This document shows positions 1 to 6,893 of a DNA stretch of 20,538 bases, piece after piece. This DNA comes from JAWXUK01 sp044432725. Lineage in GTDB: Bacteria > Bacillota > Clostridia > Oscillospirales > Oscillospiraceae. The translations under genes were made by a program, and so were the position numbers. The stretch is taken from contig JAWXUL010000035.1 in assembly GCA_044432725.1 (NCBI GenBank), forward strand, positions 1 through 20,538, given 5' to 3'. Positions within the stretch are counted from its first letter, which is position 1, and each line of letters opens with the position of its first letter. Below the pieces are notes generated by a model. That model saw nothing but the letters and a program-made list of their open reading frames with translations, ran no database searches and was not told where the DNA came from.

Positions 1-595
1 CTAATTGTGCTTGAAACGCTGCTTCTTCCTCTGGGGTGTTTTTTTCCTCTTCTGTTAATACAGAATCCACTTTTTTTCCTTCTTTTTCTTCTAACATGGC
101 AGAAAGCATTGCCATACTATAAAGTGCTGGTGCTGTTTTCATGAGAAATTGACGGTCTTTCAGTGGGACTTTGTCCCCACGGCTCATAGAAGCATAGATT
201 TTATCGCAATTTTCCTTCTGTTTGCGTTTTTCTGCATCAATTTTCGCATTTCTTTCGTTTTGAATCTGCTGAGTGCGAGCGTCCAACATGACCATAGCGG
301 TGCGCACTGCTTTTTCTCGCAACTTTGTGACATATTCTCGTTCTTTGTCTGTGAGTTGATACAGTGGGTCAGATTGCTCTTGCTCCATTTCTGTCAGTTC
401 GCCTTCTACTTCTTCTGGATTTTCTGTAGATTCTGCATTTTTCTTGCTACAAGTGGCAACATAACGGTCAATTTTCTCCAAAGACTGTTGTTTTTGTGCT
501 TCTACTTTTTGACTGTACTTGTCTGAAGATGTCTTGGAATTTGCTTTCATAAACAAGCTATTTGCTGGGGAAATGTTGTGATTTATTTTAATCAT
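1..595 (-). CDS. Hypothetical hydrophilic protein, partial (3' end outside window)
   Basis: Reading the minus strand from ATG at 595 gives an uninterrupted frame of 198 codons that runs off the left edge, so the C-terminus is missing. It begins MIKINHNISPANSLFMKA and is rich in Glu, Lys and Gln, with long segments likely to be helical or coiled coil (for example around REKAVRTAMVMLDARTQQIQ). No signal peptide or membrane segment is visible. The start is supported by GGAAAGGATGA about 6-9 bases upstream. An in-frame ATG nine bases earlier lies inside that ribosome binding site and is less likely. I do not recognise the family. The plus-strand frame over the same bases is a shadow. Confidence 0.75.
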   Translation of the reverse strand, partial: MIKINHNISPANSLFMKANSKTSSDKYSQKVEAQKQQSLEKIDRYVATCSKKNAESTENPEEVEGELTEMEQEQSDPLYQLTDKEREYVTKLREKAVRTAMVMLDARTQQIQNERNAKIDAEKRKQKENCDKIYASMSRGDKVPLKDRQFLMKTAPALYSMAMLSAMLEEKEGKKVDSVLTEEEKNTPEEEAAFQAQL

Positions 596-626
596 GGCAC
601 TCATCCTTTCCAAAATACGATACTGA

Positions 627-656
627 CTTATACCCATGTGTTATAGTTATCGACAA
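627..656 (-). promoter_or_regulatory. Possible promoter for the gene ending at the left edge
   Basis: On the minus strand TTGTCG (651-656) and TATAAG (627-632) are separated by 18 bp, about 30 bp upstream of the ATG at 595. The fit to consensus is only moderate. Confidence 0.4.
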
Positions 657-701
657 GTTGTAGAAAAAGTTAAGGCGTAGTAAGCAAAACGACAAAAGAA
701 A

Positions 702-736
702 AAGCCGTCATCAACCAAAAAAATTAATAACGGCTT
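702..736 (-). terminator. Hairpin terminator, AAGCCGT family copy 1
   Basis: AAGCCGT (702-708) pairs with ACGGCTT (730-736). On the minus strand the stem is followed by TTTTTCTTTT, so it can terminate transcription from the gene at 799-1179. It is the outlying, more diverged member of the hairpin family found in the right part of the window. Confidence 0.75.
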
Positions 737-798
737 CAATGTATGTTATTTACTTGCTTAATGGAAGTCGATTGTAGAAAACTCTAGTATGTTATTAC

Positions 799-1179
799 TT
801 ATATTAAGAAAGTGTCAACAATCGCCCAAATTAAGTATACCACAAAAAGTGCAACTGTATGAAATAGTAGCGAGAAAGAAGTGTTTTTTAGCGAAGCGAT
901 TGCTTTTATCTGGCTATCCTTGTGAAACGACAAACTCAAACTCTTTATACCATACAAAATACAGGCGAAAACTAAACAAAAACTTGCAATACCGAAACAA
1001 GAAACTAAAATATAGAAAAACCATGTAAGATAGTATGAGTCAAATTCTGACGAAAGAAAGTATGCTGAGATTGTACTTATTACGATATAGAAAGAAACAA
1101 AAGGTAGTTCTTTTGCGTTTTTTAACCCTTTTTTTAGTTTTGTCATTACTTTGTGCGATTCAAAATCATCATTTAACAT
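799..1179 (-). CDS. Small integral membrane protein, unknown function
   Basis: This 126-residue protein begins at MLNDDFESHK. The start is chosen because GGAGAGAAG lies 6-8 bases upstream of this ATG; the frame stays open 24 codons further upstream but without a ribosome binding site. A short charged N-terminus (to about residue 28) precedes three hydrophobic stretches likely to span the membrane (around FVSFYIVISTISAYF, YLTWFFYILVSCFGIASFCL and LLFHTVALFVVYLIWAIV). I do not recognise the family. It is a single-gene unit between a cassette-type promoter (1242-1270) and the hairpin at 702-736, the same packaging as the genes between 12113 and 20301, so it may have spread by the same route. Confidence 0.7.
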   Translation of the reverse strand: MLNDDFESHKVMTKLKKGLKNAKELPFVSFYIVISTISAYFLSSEFDSYYLTWFFYILVSCFGIASFCLVFACILYGIKSLSLSFHKDSQIKAIASLKNTSFSLLFHTVALFVVYLIWAIVDTFLI

Positions 1180-1241
1180 AATCTTCTCTCCACCCTCATT
1201 TACTGTAAGTAGTACGAGGTCTTTGTCTTGTATTTTAATAT

Positions 1242-1270
1242 AGTATACCATACCTCACTACAAAAAGCAA
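1242..1270 (-). promoter_or_regulatory. Cassette-type promoter, copy 1
   Basis: Minus-strand -35 TTGCTT (1265-1270), 17 bp spacer, and -10 TATACT (1242-1247) preceded by TGG (extended -10). The spacer GTGAGG core and flanks match the promoters upstream of 12682, 13725, 16210, 18222 and 20301. Confidence 0.75.
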
Positions 1271-1476
1271 GCCATATCCCATAAAACATCTATTCCATAA
1301 GGTGTCTGGTGGGGGAAAAACTTGGTTCGTTCTCCTCTGATGGGTTGTATCTGTTCTATCATATCCACAGTATTATCTTATGTAAAAGCATTTTGTATTA
1401 CCTAAGAAATGTGCAGATAGATAAAAGCAACCCCACACTAAATAATACAAATTTATTGTAACACGATAAAAAAAGA
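1271..1476. other. Intergenic region with a degenerate element fragment
   Basis: No gene is supported here. GTGTCTGGTGGG near 1301-1312 resembles part of the long intergenic element at 12779-13020 and 20399-20538, beside the cassette-type promoter. The rest shows nothing recognisable. Confidence 0.4.
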
Positions 1477-1505
1477 TTGACAAACAAGAAACCCTCTGTT
1501 ATGAT
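1477..1505 (+). promoter_or_regulatory. Promoter of the DUF2975-HTH-DUF6688 operon
   Basis: Consensus TTGACA (1477-1482), 17 bp spacer and TATGAT (1500-1505) preceded by TGT (extended -10). The ribosome binding site AAAGGATGG (1517-1525) and ATG at 1532 follow. Confidence 0.8.
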
Positions 1506-1531
1506 AAGGGGGACAGAAAGGATGGTCACTT

Positions 1532-2005
1532 ATGAAAAAAACGAAAGAAAAGCAGTTTTCTCAATGGATGAAGGGGGTTGTTTTCGGCTTAGGTATCTGT
1601 GGAATATTGTTCTATGGATACTATGTACCTCTCGCCATAAACTTATCAAATCGAAGTGAATTTTCTACTGAATGGTTGATATTCATTGGACTTTGTTTGA
1701 TACCTTGCTATGCAGTGCTGTATTTTGGAGGGAAAATGGCAAAATCAGTGGGCGAAGGAGAAATTTTCACCAAAGAAAATTCGGCAAGTTTGAAGCATAT
1801 TTCTAATCTGGCACTGGTCACGTCCATCTTTTGGACGGTGGTTCATCTTGTCTTTTTGTATCTGGGAATCAGTCAGCCCGTTCTTTTCCTATTATCTATC
1901 TTTGTCAGCTTTTTAGGTGTCATTGTGGTGCTTGCTGGACAAATTTTATCTCATTTTATCCTTTTAGCCTTTGAAATCAAGGAAGAAAACGAGGAGTTTA
2001 TATGA
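1532..2005 (+). CDS. DUF2975 family membrane protein
   Basis: This 157-residue protein has four predicted transmembrane helices (about residues 14-34, 46-66, 92-112 and 117-143). In its length, the GGKMAKSVGEGEIFTKEN segment between helices 2 and 3, and its partner gene it matches DUF2975 proteins. These are typically encoded directly upstream of a short Xre-type HTH protein in Firmicutes, and their biochemical role is not known. The start has AAAGGATGG seven bases upstream. The stop codon overlaps the start of the HTH gene (ATGA at 2002-2005), implying translational coupling. A likely role as membrane sensor or modulator of the adjacent regulator is inference from gene pairing. Confidence 0.85.
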   Translation: MKKTKEKQFSQWMKGVVFGLGICGILFYGYYVPLAINLSNRSEFSTEWLIFIGLCLIPCYAVLYFGGKMAKSVGEGEIFTKENSASLKHISNLALVTSIFWTVVHLVFLYLGISQPVLFLLSIFVSFLGVIVVLAGQILSHFILLAFEIKEENEEFI

Positions 2006-2235
2006 TTATTGTGAATTTAGATGTGATGTTAGCCAAACGAAAAATGAAGGTAGGAGAACTTTCTCAGCAGTTGGGTATCACCATGGCGAATGTTTCTATT
2101 TTGAAAAATGGTAAGGCAAAAGGTGTGAAATTCGCCACATTGGATAAAATTTGTGAGATTTTAGACTGTCAACCTGCCGATATATTAGAATATCGAAAGG
2201 GAAATCCAGAAAATGAGGAGGAAATAAAAGAATGA
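2002..2235 (+). CDS. Short Cro/C1-type HTH transcriptional regulator, DUF2975 partner
   Basis: This 77-residue protein is essentially one helix-turn-helix domain of the YozG-like/HTH_26 type. Residues 1-68 form the five-helix fold, with recognition around LGITMANVSILKNGKAKGVK and the family-typical end TLDKICEILDCQPADILEY. It is coupled to its neighbours on both sides by ATGA overlaps (2002-2005 and 2232-2235). It probably regulates its own operon together with the DUF2975 protein, but no clear operator dyad is visible at the 1477 promoter. Confidence 0.88.
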   Translation: MIIVNLDVMLAKRKMKVGELSQQLGITMANVSILKNGKAKGVKFATLDKICEILDCQPADILEYRKGNPENEEEIKE

Positions 2236-3365
2236 ATATGATGATGGGCCATTTCCTTAGTTTGTTATCAATAGCACCTATTTATCTTCTTGTTTTTTCA
2301 CCTTTGGTGCTAGTACCGTGGAATATTGGGAGTTTTATTTTATGTTTACTGGGTAAAAAAGAGAAAACAGGAAAAATCCAGACAAAATATGGAGAAGTAT
2401 TTGGTATTTTTGCTGGAGCTGTTTGCACCTATTTAATCCCTCTAGAAACAGCATGGGAAAGTTCTTGGTGGGAGCCCATAACTTCTTTGGCTATCTATCC
2501 CCCCGTTGCGGCGGAACACAGTTTGACTTTTTATTTATTCTGTTTCCTTGGCTTTGTGGGTTATGGGATTCTTCGCTTCCGTCCTATAGAAAAACAAGCA
2601 CCTTTGTTGTCAGTTTTCTCCATTTCAAGCATATATGTTGGTATAATACTATGTTTTATTTGGTGTTATCAAATTTTTGGTGTTGAAGGCGAAGCCTTTT
2701 TTTATCTCATATTGCCCATGAATGTCATACTCATTTATGTAAAAACCATTCTGCTCTTTGTACGTCAAAAAACAGCAGAACTAGACTTGGGAGTGGAGAT
2801 AAACCACAAGTCCCTTCTCCCCTTCCTTGAAAAGTTCTTGATAAAGGCAGAGGACTACCCCAAAATAGCATTTCTGTGTGTACTTCCATTGTTGACGATT
2901 TCAGTCCTGATACTGTTACTTTTTGGGCAAAAGCCTGATAGTTTAGTGGCAATGTGGACGGAAACAGCAGAATGGAATCTGTCACAGCAAATACCTCCCC
3001 CAAGACTGGACCACACAGGGCATTATCTTTGCACCGTGGCAGCCTGTGGTTCTCAGTCATTGGTAAAGCCACTTTGGGTGGGAGAACGTGGAGGGCAGAA
3101 AATTTTGGTGAATCGTCAGCTTGCCATCGCCAATGCCTTTGAGCAGATCTTAGAAGAAAAAACACCCAGTTTCCACCATGTAATACGAACTTTTTATGAT
3201 AAAACAGGCTATCCAATCTCTCGCCATATTACTACTGCTTTCTGGTCAAATATCACCTATTTATTGATGAAACCACTGGAATGGTGCTTTTTAATTGTGT
3301 TGTACTTGGTAGATGTAAAGCCTGAACAGCGGATAGCAAGACAATATCGTGGTAAAGTGAAATGA
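2232..3365 (+). CDS. DUF6688-like multi-pass membrane protein
   Basis: This 377-residue protein has about six to seven hydrophobic helices in the first 235 residues. A soluble segment follows (about 240-340), containing GHYLCTVAACGSQ, KPLWVGERGG, ILVNRQLAIANAFEQILE and a further amphipathic stretch before a final hydrophobic helix (about 345-363). The GHYLCTVAA...VKP...VNRQLxxANAFE pattern is what I recall of DUF6688 proteins, whose function is unknown. That assignment is from memory and not tested by search. GAGGAGG lies nine bases before the ATG. As third gene of the operon it may be the effector or cargo controlled by the DUF2975/HTH pair. Confidence 0.75.
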   Translation: MNMMMGHFLSLLSIAPIYLLVFSPLVLVPWNIGSFILCLLGKKEKTGKIQTKYGEVFGIFAGAVCTYLIPLETAWESSWWEPITSLAIYPPVAAEHSLTFYLFCFLGFVGYGILRFRPIEKQAPLLSVFSISSIYVGIILCFIWCYQIFGVEGEAFFYLILPMNVILIYVKTILLFVRQKTAELDLGVEINHKSLLPFLEKFLIKAEDYPKIAFLCVLPLLTISVLILLLFGQKPDSLVAMWTETAEWNLSQQIPPPRLDHTGHYLCTVAACGSQSLVKPLWVGERGGQKILVNRQLAIANAFEQILEEKTPSFHHVIRTFYDKTGYPISRHITTAFWSNITYLLMKPLEWCFLIVLYLVDVKPEQRIARQYRGKVK

Positions 3366-3403
3366 ACAACCCCCATGTCTTTCACAAGGCTTGGGAAAAC
3401 ATA

Positions 3404-3440
3404 ATCGGTCGCACTGGTTTTTTAGTCCAGTGCGACCGAT
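3404..3440. terminator. Perfect 14-bp hairpin between convergent genes
   Basis: ATCGGTCGCACTGG (3404-3417) and CCAGTGCGACCGAT (3427-3440) form a perfect 14-bp stem between the plus-strand operon ending at 3365 and the minus-strand gene ending at 3475. Only weak T tracts flank it. A close relative lies at 18615-18647. Confidence 0.75.
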
Positions 3441-3474
3441 AGTGCGTGGTGGGATTTAGTTGCTAGTAATTTAC

Positions 3475-5103
3475 TTAGTATTTTCCTTGAAAATCAAATA
3501 GGGTATAGAGAAGTTTGGTGAAATGATATTCGCCATCCTTGCCATCTATCATTGCATATTCTAGATGTTTTTCTATTTTGTAAAAGCCAATATTCGCTTC
3601 ATAACTTACTGGATTTTTGTACTCGACTTTAGAGAAATTTTTCAATAGCATTGTTAATACTTCCGTGAGATAGGCATTACGAAGTTCCACTTCATCCTCA
3701 TAAGTTGTAGAAAGATTTGCGAATATTGCATCTAACTCATCACGGCTCATTCCTTGAAACAAGTCAATAGGGCTGATTTCTAAGTCCACAGTTCCTACTG
3801 TCACTGTCCCTCCTTGCTCACCCTGATATTCATAATTTACAGGTTCTATTTTTTTCGTATCACCTACCACAGAATTTTTTACAGAATACAAAATATGAGG
3901 ATAATATAAGGTAAAAAGCTCTGTACTCAGTTCATTTACAGTTTCACTTATCTGAAGGTCTTTGAAATTTTCAGCCGTCACAGTACCTTTTGACTTATTT
4001 GGTAGCAGTTCATAAGTCATATACATTGAACCATGTTCTGGATAGTAAGCATAATAAGGAAGTAAACCCTCTTCCTGTGCTTTTTTCAATTCTGGTGAAT
4101 TTTCTTTAAGGTAAACAGATTTCAAAAAGCTATCAATCGTAAAACTAGCAAATTCTGTGTCATATTGTGCATTTTCTCTGTTGGTTGCAAATCCCACTAC
4201 CAACCCAACCACTAACATACAAGCAAGTCCACTAACCCAAAGTTTTGTTTTCTTCATCTTCATAATATTTTTCACTCTACCTTTCGTATCATTCTCACTA
4301 AACGCAAGAGGAGTTAGGCTAGTTCTTCTACCAGTGAATTTTAACAGTGCCGTGGCATAATCACCACGTTCTCCAAGAGATTTCTCACGCAAAACACCCT
4401 CATCACAGGAAGTTTCCATATCTTTTTCCGATAAATAATAAGAAATCCACACCAAAGGGTTAAACCAGTGTAAGGTTAGTGCCACAAAAGAAAGTAGTCT
4501 TGTTATATGGTCAAATCTTTTTAGGTGAAACCTCTCGTGAGCCAGAATGAGAGGGATTTCTTCCTCATTTATGGAAGAGGGTAGATAGATTTTTGGAGAA
4601 ATTACACCGAAAACAAAGGGAGAAGTGATGTCATCAGCCAAAAACACTCCTTTTTCTAGTTCTTTTGAGACCCTCAACTTCTTTTTCAAGAGTAGCAAGG
4701 AAACACTTGCTACCAGTAACATGAGGACTATGCCAAAACCCCATAGCATTTGAGCCACAAAAGTCCAAATTTGCAATGGATTCACGGAGTTTCCTGTTTC
4801 TGGTGGGGGTGCTGGGGGTAAAATAGGGTTGATACTTTGGTCAATGATAGGGATTCCAGTAGAAATCTCTGGATTTTGTGCGATTAAGGTGCTTCTGGTG
4901 ATGGGTTCGGCTTCTTCTGGGAGCAAGCTAATGGCTGATTCTAAGGAAAAGGGGCAAAGAAGTCGAAAAAGCACCACCGACCACAAGGAATAGCTATAAA
5001 TTTTCGGTACTTTTTGTAAAAGCATACGAGCAAGAAGTACAAAAGGAATGATGTAGCTTGCCGTCAAACTCATGTTTAAGACTGCGAGAAAGACATTTTC
5101 CAT
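3475..5103 (-). CDS. M56 family (BlaR1/MecR1-like) membrane metalloprotease sensor
   Basis: This 542-residue protein has N-terminal membrane helices (about residues 8-28, 36-52 and 115-139). A cytosolic zinc protease region follows with HExxH as HERFH at 189-193 and the downstream SCDEG motif at 232-236, then a last helix (about 287-306). Residues 310-542 form an extracellular domain I do not recognise. It shows no penicillin-binding SxxK-type sensor, so a beta-lactam ligand should not be assumed. In the family, the activated protease leads to cleavage of the BlaI-type repressor. That repressor is encoded directly upstream, six bases away, in the same transcription unit. AGAGGTG precedes the ATG by about seven bases. 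The C-terminal domain probably decides what signal is sensed. Confidence 0.9.
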   Translation of the reverse strand: MENVFLAVLNMSLTASYIIPFVLLARMLLQKVPKIYSYSLWSVVLFRLLCPFSLESAISLLPEEAEPITRSTLIAQNPEISTGIPIIDQSINPILPPAPPPETGNSVNPLQIWTFVAQMLWGFGIVLMLLVASVSLLLLKKKLRVSKELEKGVFLADDITSPFVFGVISPKIYLPSSINEEEIPLILAHERFHLKRFDHITRLLSFVALTLHWFNPLVWISYYLSEKDMETSCDEGVLREKSLGERGDYATALLKFTGRRTSLTPLAFSENDTKGRVKNIMKMKKTKLWVSGLACMLVVGLVVGFATNRENAQYDTEFASFTIDSFLKSVYLKENSPELKKAQEEGLLPYYAYYPEHGSMYMTYELLPNKSKGTVTAENFKDLQISETVNELSTELFTLYYPHILYSVKNSVVGDTKKIEPVNYEYQGEQGGTVTVGTVDLEISPIDLFQGMSRDELDAIFANLSTTYEDEVELRNAYLTEVLTMLLKNFSKVEYKNPVSYEANIGFYKIEKHLEYAMIDGKDGEYHFTKLLYTLFDFQGKY

Positions 5104-5109
5104 TAAGAT

Positions 5110-5475
5110 TCACCTCTGCTCTCTGCTCTCTGCAATCAATGCTTCAATTTCTTTGATTTCTTCCTCTGTCAGCTTATTTCTGGAAGAAAAAGCCGTTAAA
5201 AATCGTGGTAGAGAACCTGCAAAGCTGTCCTCAATGAATTCTTCGCTTTTCAAAGCATAAAATTCTTCTCTGCTCATTTGTGAGGACACGATTCCTTTGA
5301 TGTTTTGGAAAATCCCTCTCTCGCTCAATCGTTTTAAGCTGGTATATGTGGTGGATTTCTTCCAGTTTAGTTCTTTTTCAGCCAGAATTACCAGTTCTGG
5401 AGAAGCCAGAGGTTCATTTTCCCAGATAATGTCTGCAAATTGCCGTTCGATTTTTCCCATGGTTGGTTTTGTCAT
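5110..5475 (-). CDS. BlaI/MecI/CopY-family transcriptional repressor
   Basis: This 121-residue protein has an N-terminal winged helix (about residues 5-75) with the family pattern ERQFADIIWENEPLASPEL, then LNWKKSTTYTSLKRLSERGI as the recognition and wing region. A C-terminal helical dimerisation segment (LTEEEIKEIEALIAE) follows. Members bind as dimers to promoter dyads and are inactivated by proteolysis triggered by the adjacent M56 sensor. GGAGGG lies seven bases before the ATG. It is the first gene of a two-gene unit with the M56 gene at 3475-5103 and probably represses the promoter at 5518-5546. Confidence 0.92.
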   Translation of the reverse strand: MTKPTMGKIERQFADIIWENEPLASPELVILAEKELNWKKSTTYTSLKRLSERGIFQNIKGIVSSQMSREEFYALKSEEFIEDSFAGSLPRFLTAFSSRNKLTEEEIKEIEALIAESREQR

Positions 5476-5497
5476 ATTTATACCCTCCTGTCAGTTT

Positions 5498-5546
5498 CTA
5501 TGGTTGCAACTAACTATAGTCTACATCACTGAAACTACTTTGTCAA
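5498..5546 (-). promoter_or_regulatory. BlaI/M56 operon promoter with candidate operator
   Basis: Minus-strand TTGACA (5541-5546) and TAGACT (5518-5523) are 17 bp apart, about 43 bp upstream of the BlaI start. An imperfect dyad at 5498-5519 (CTATGGTT...AACTATAG, with GTTGCAAC inside) overlaps the -10 and likely start site, the place expected for autorepression. It does not contain the classic TACAnnTGTA operator. Confidence 0.7.
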
Positions 5547-5595
5547 GAGGTTTTTCAAAATCATTATTTTAATTTTGGACATAGCATGAAGCAGA

Positions 5596-5628
5596 AAATC
5601 ACTTTACCTAATACTGGTAAAGTGATTT
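5596..5628 (-). terminator. Perfect 13-bp hairpin terminator
   Basis: AAATCACTTTACC (5596-5608) and GGTAAAGTGATTT (5616-5628) are perfect complements with a 7-base loop. On the minus strand the stem ends in TTTT. It lies downstream of the minus-strand genes at 5693-6587. Confidence 0.8.
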
Positions 5629-5692
5629 GGGTAACTAGATAAACATTTTAATTGAAGCTTGTGAACTAAAATTCTCATAGGAACAAAAGCGT

Positions 5693-5988
5693 TTACTCCC
5701 CAGTGACACATTTTCTTAGCACATCACATTTTTCTTCAATAATCTTTCCTTTTTCTTCGGTCATTTCACATCGGTTCTTGGTGTAGCCTTGTTCTGTCAT
5801 ATCTGAAAATCCCATCAGGCACATATCAAGTATATCCTGTGGCTCGTTGCAGTGCCTCATGCCGAACCAATCTCTTTGACGTTCACCCAGAACATCACGG
5901 TATACCCTCTCTGGGTTAAAATCACCTCACAAATGGTATCTTCTTTCAGATAATAGTGGAACACCTCTAAAATTTTTTCAAATGTCAT
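5693..5988 (-). pseudogene. Small hypothetical protein gene, probably frameshifted
   Basis: Two overlapping minus-strand frames look like one gene. The first starts at ATG 5988 (MTFEKILEVFHYYLKEDT...) and stops at 5857. The second (5693-5860) reads ...HCNEPQDILDMCLMGFSDMTEQG... to its stop. If one base is restored near the A run at 5875-5877, the junction becomes ...VMFWVNVK-x-DWFGMRHCNEP..., giving about 98 residues. From memory this resembles small proteins in clostridial genomes and phages with a Trp-rich middle and a C..P..L..LL segment. Their function is unknown. AAAGG precedes the start by about nine bases. The alternative is two coupled short genes, since the stop and the second ATG overlap as ATGA. 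Confidence 0.6.
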
Positions 5989-6059
5989 TTTCATCAACCT
6001 TTCTATTTTCTTTGCAAAGTAAGCTATAATTTTGTAGACTGGAGTCAGGTGCTTGTTAA

Positions 6060-6587
6060 TCAATCGTATACCTTGCTTATCTTAATTGCTAAATCATTAG
6101 AAAATTGCTCTGTTTCAATATAGACTAAGGTACTTTGATATTCCTCTCCACTACCATCACCAGAAATTTTCGGTCTTACCATAATACTACCATCTTTGAC
6201 AGTGACATCTTCAAAATCATAGTAATAAGGTGTAGTATATGTGTTGAGTAATGTGACAATGAAATCACTTTCTTCAAAAAAGTTCATATCTAAATGAGAT
6301 AGTTTTTCTTCTACTTTGAGAAAGCTATTCTCACAGACGTTATTATCTTCCGATAAAGTTTCCATAAACAAGATAAGTTCTTCATCGCTTGCGATTCTTC
6401 TAAAGAAAGTGGTTGCTGTCTGTTCTTTTGCATTGTTGTCGAAATTTTCAAATTGATATATTCCTAATTCTTGGTAATCGTCAAAGCTACCTACATCGAC
6501 TGAATAGCTGGTGCTTTCTGTCTTTGAAGTTTCCTTCTCGAAAGAAAAAAGAACAAGACAAAGCAATAAGCTAATGGCTAGTTTCAT
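6060..6587 (-). CDS. Secreted hypothetical protein
   Basis: This 175-residue protein starts at MKLAISLLLCLVLFSF. AGGAG lies eight bases upstream of this ATG, which rules out the longer upstream frame. The N-terminus is a signal peptide without a clear lipobox, since the only Cys is inside the hydrophobic core. The mature part is acidic and shows no motif I know. It is followed by the small frameshifted gene (5693-5988) and a shared terminator at 5596-5628. Its upstream region is cut short by the IS110 element, so its original promoter may have been separated from it; only a weak TATTAT-like sequence remains near 6611. Confidence 0.65.
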   Translation of the reverse strand: MKLAISLLLCLVLFSFEKETSKTESTSYSVDVGSFDDYQELGIYQFENFDNNAKEQTATTFFRRIASDEELILFMETLSEDNNVCENSFLKVEEKLSHLDMNFFEESDFIVTLLNTYTTPYYYDFEDVTVKDGSIMVRPKISGDGSGEEYQSTLVYIETEQFSNDLAIKISKVYD

Positions 6588-6659
6588 TAGAGTAACTCCT
6601 TTCTCCTTGTATAATATATTTAGGTTGATAAGGGAGCCTATCTCCCCCAAATTAACTCT

Positions 6660-6690
6660 ACCATTATTCAGTAATATACAGTATAATGGT
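6660..6690. repeat. 8-bp inverted repeat at the probable left end of the IS
   Basis: ACCATTAT (6660-6667) and ATAATGGT (6683-6690) are perfect inverted repeats. The right arm overlaps a TATAAT at 6682-6687, a plausible -10 for the IS leader. It could be part of the IS110 left end or an operator. Confidence 0.4.
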
Positions 6691-6696
6691 AATTAC

Positions 6697-6866
6697 TAGA
6701 TAGAGGATGCCGAGTTCTCCTTGGAGTAGATTTCCTAGCTCCGTAATCGAAAGAGTGGCACCTCTTCTCTAAAAAAAGTCTACGAATAAGTTGGATGTTG
6801 GCGAATCTTTCGCACTTCAGAAATCGAACAAGGCGGTAGCATTTTAGAGCAAAGAGGATCTATCTA
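6697..6866 (+). ncRNA. Candidate IS110 bridge RNA
   Basis: About 200 non-coding bases lie directly before the transposase, as in IS110-group elements whose leader encodes the bridge RNA that pairs with target and donor DNA. TAGATAGA (6697-6704) and TCTATCTA (6859-6866) can close the whole segment. Inside it, GAGGATGCC (6703-6711) pairs with GGCACCTC (6757-6764) around a loop holding CTCC/GGAG pairings. A second hairpin, GGCGAA...TTCGC, lies near 6800-6812. These are two internal-loop hairpins in the expected order. The structure was judged by eye and the guide loops are not identified. Confidence 0.45.
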
Positions 6867-6893
6867 ATTTTTTAGAAAAACAGGTGAAATCTT

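Noticed and set aside
149..526. 125-codon open frame on the plus strand
   Set aside because: Shadow of the partial minus-strand gene 1-595; Phe/Cys-rich, as expected from reversed AAA/GAA-rich codons.
789..1028. 79-codon plus-strand frame, Lys-rich
   Set aside because: Shadow of the membrane-protein gene 799-1179.
2731..3216. 161-codon open frame on the minus strand
   Set aside because: Antisense shadow of the DUF6688-like gene; no ribosome binding site and no protein-like composition.
5110..5475. Beta-lactam resistance regulator (blaI/mecI proper)
   Set aside because: Only the family is supported; there is no beta-lactamase, no penicillin-binding sensor domain and no classic TACAnnTGTA operator.
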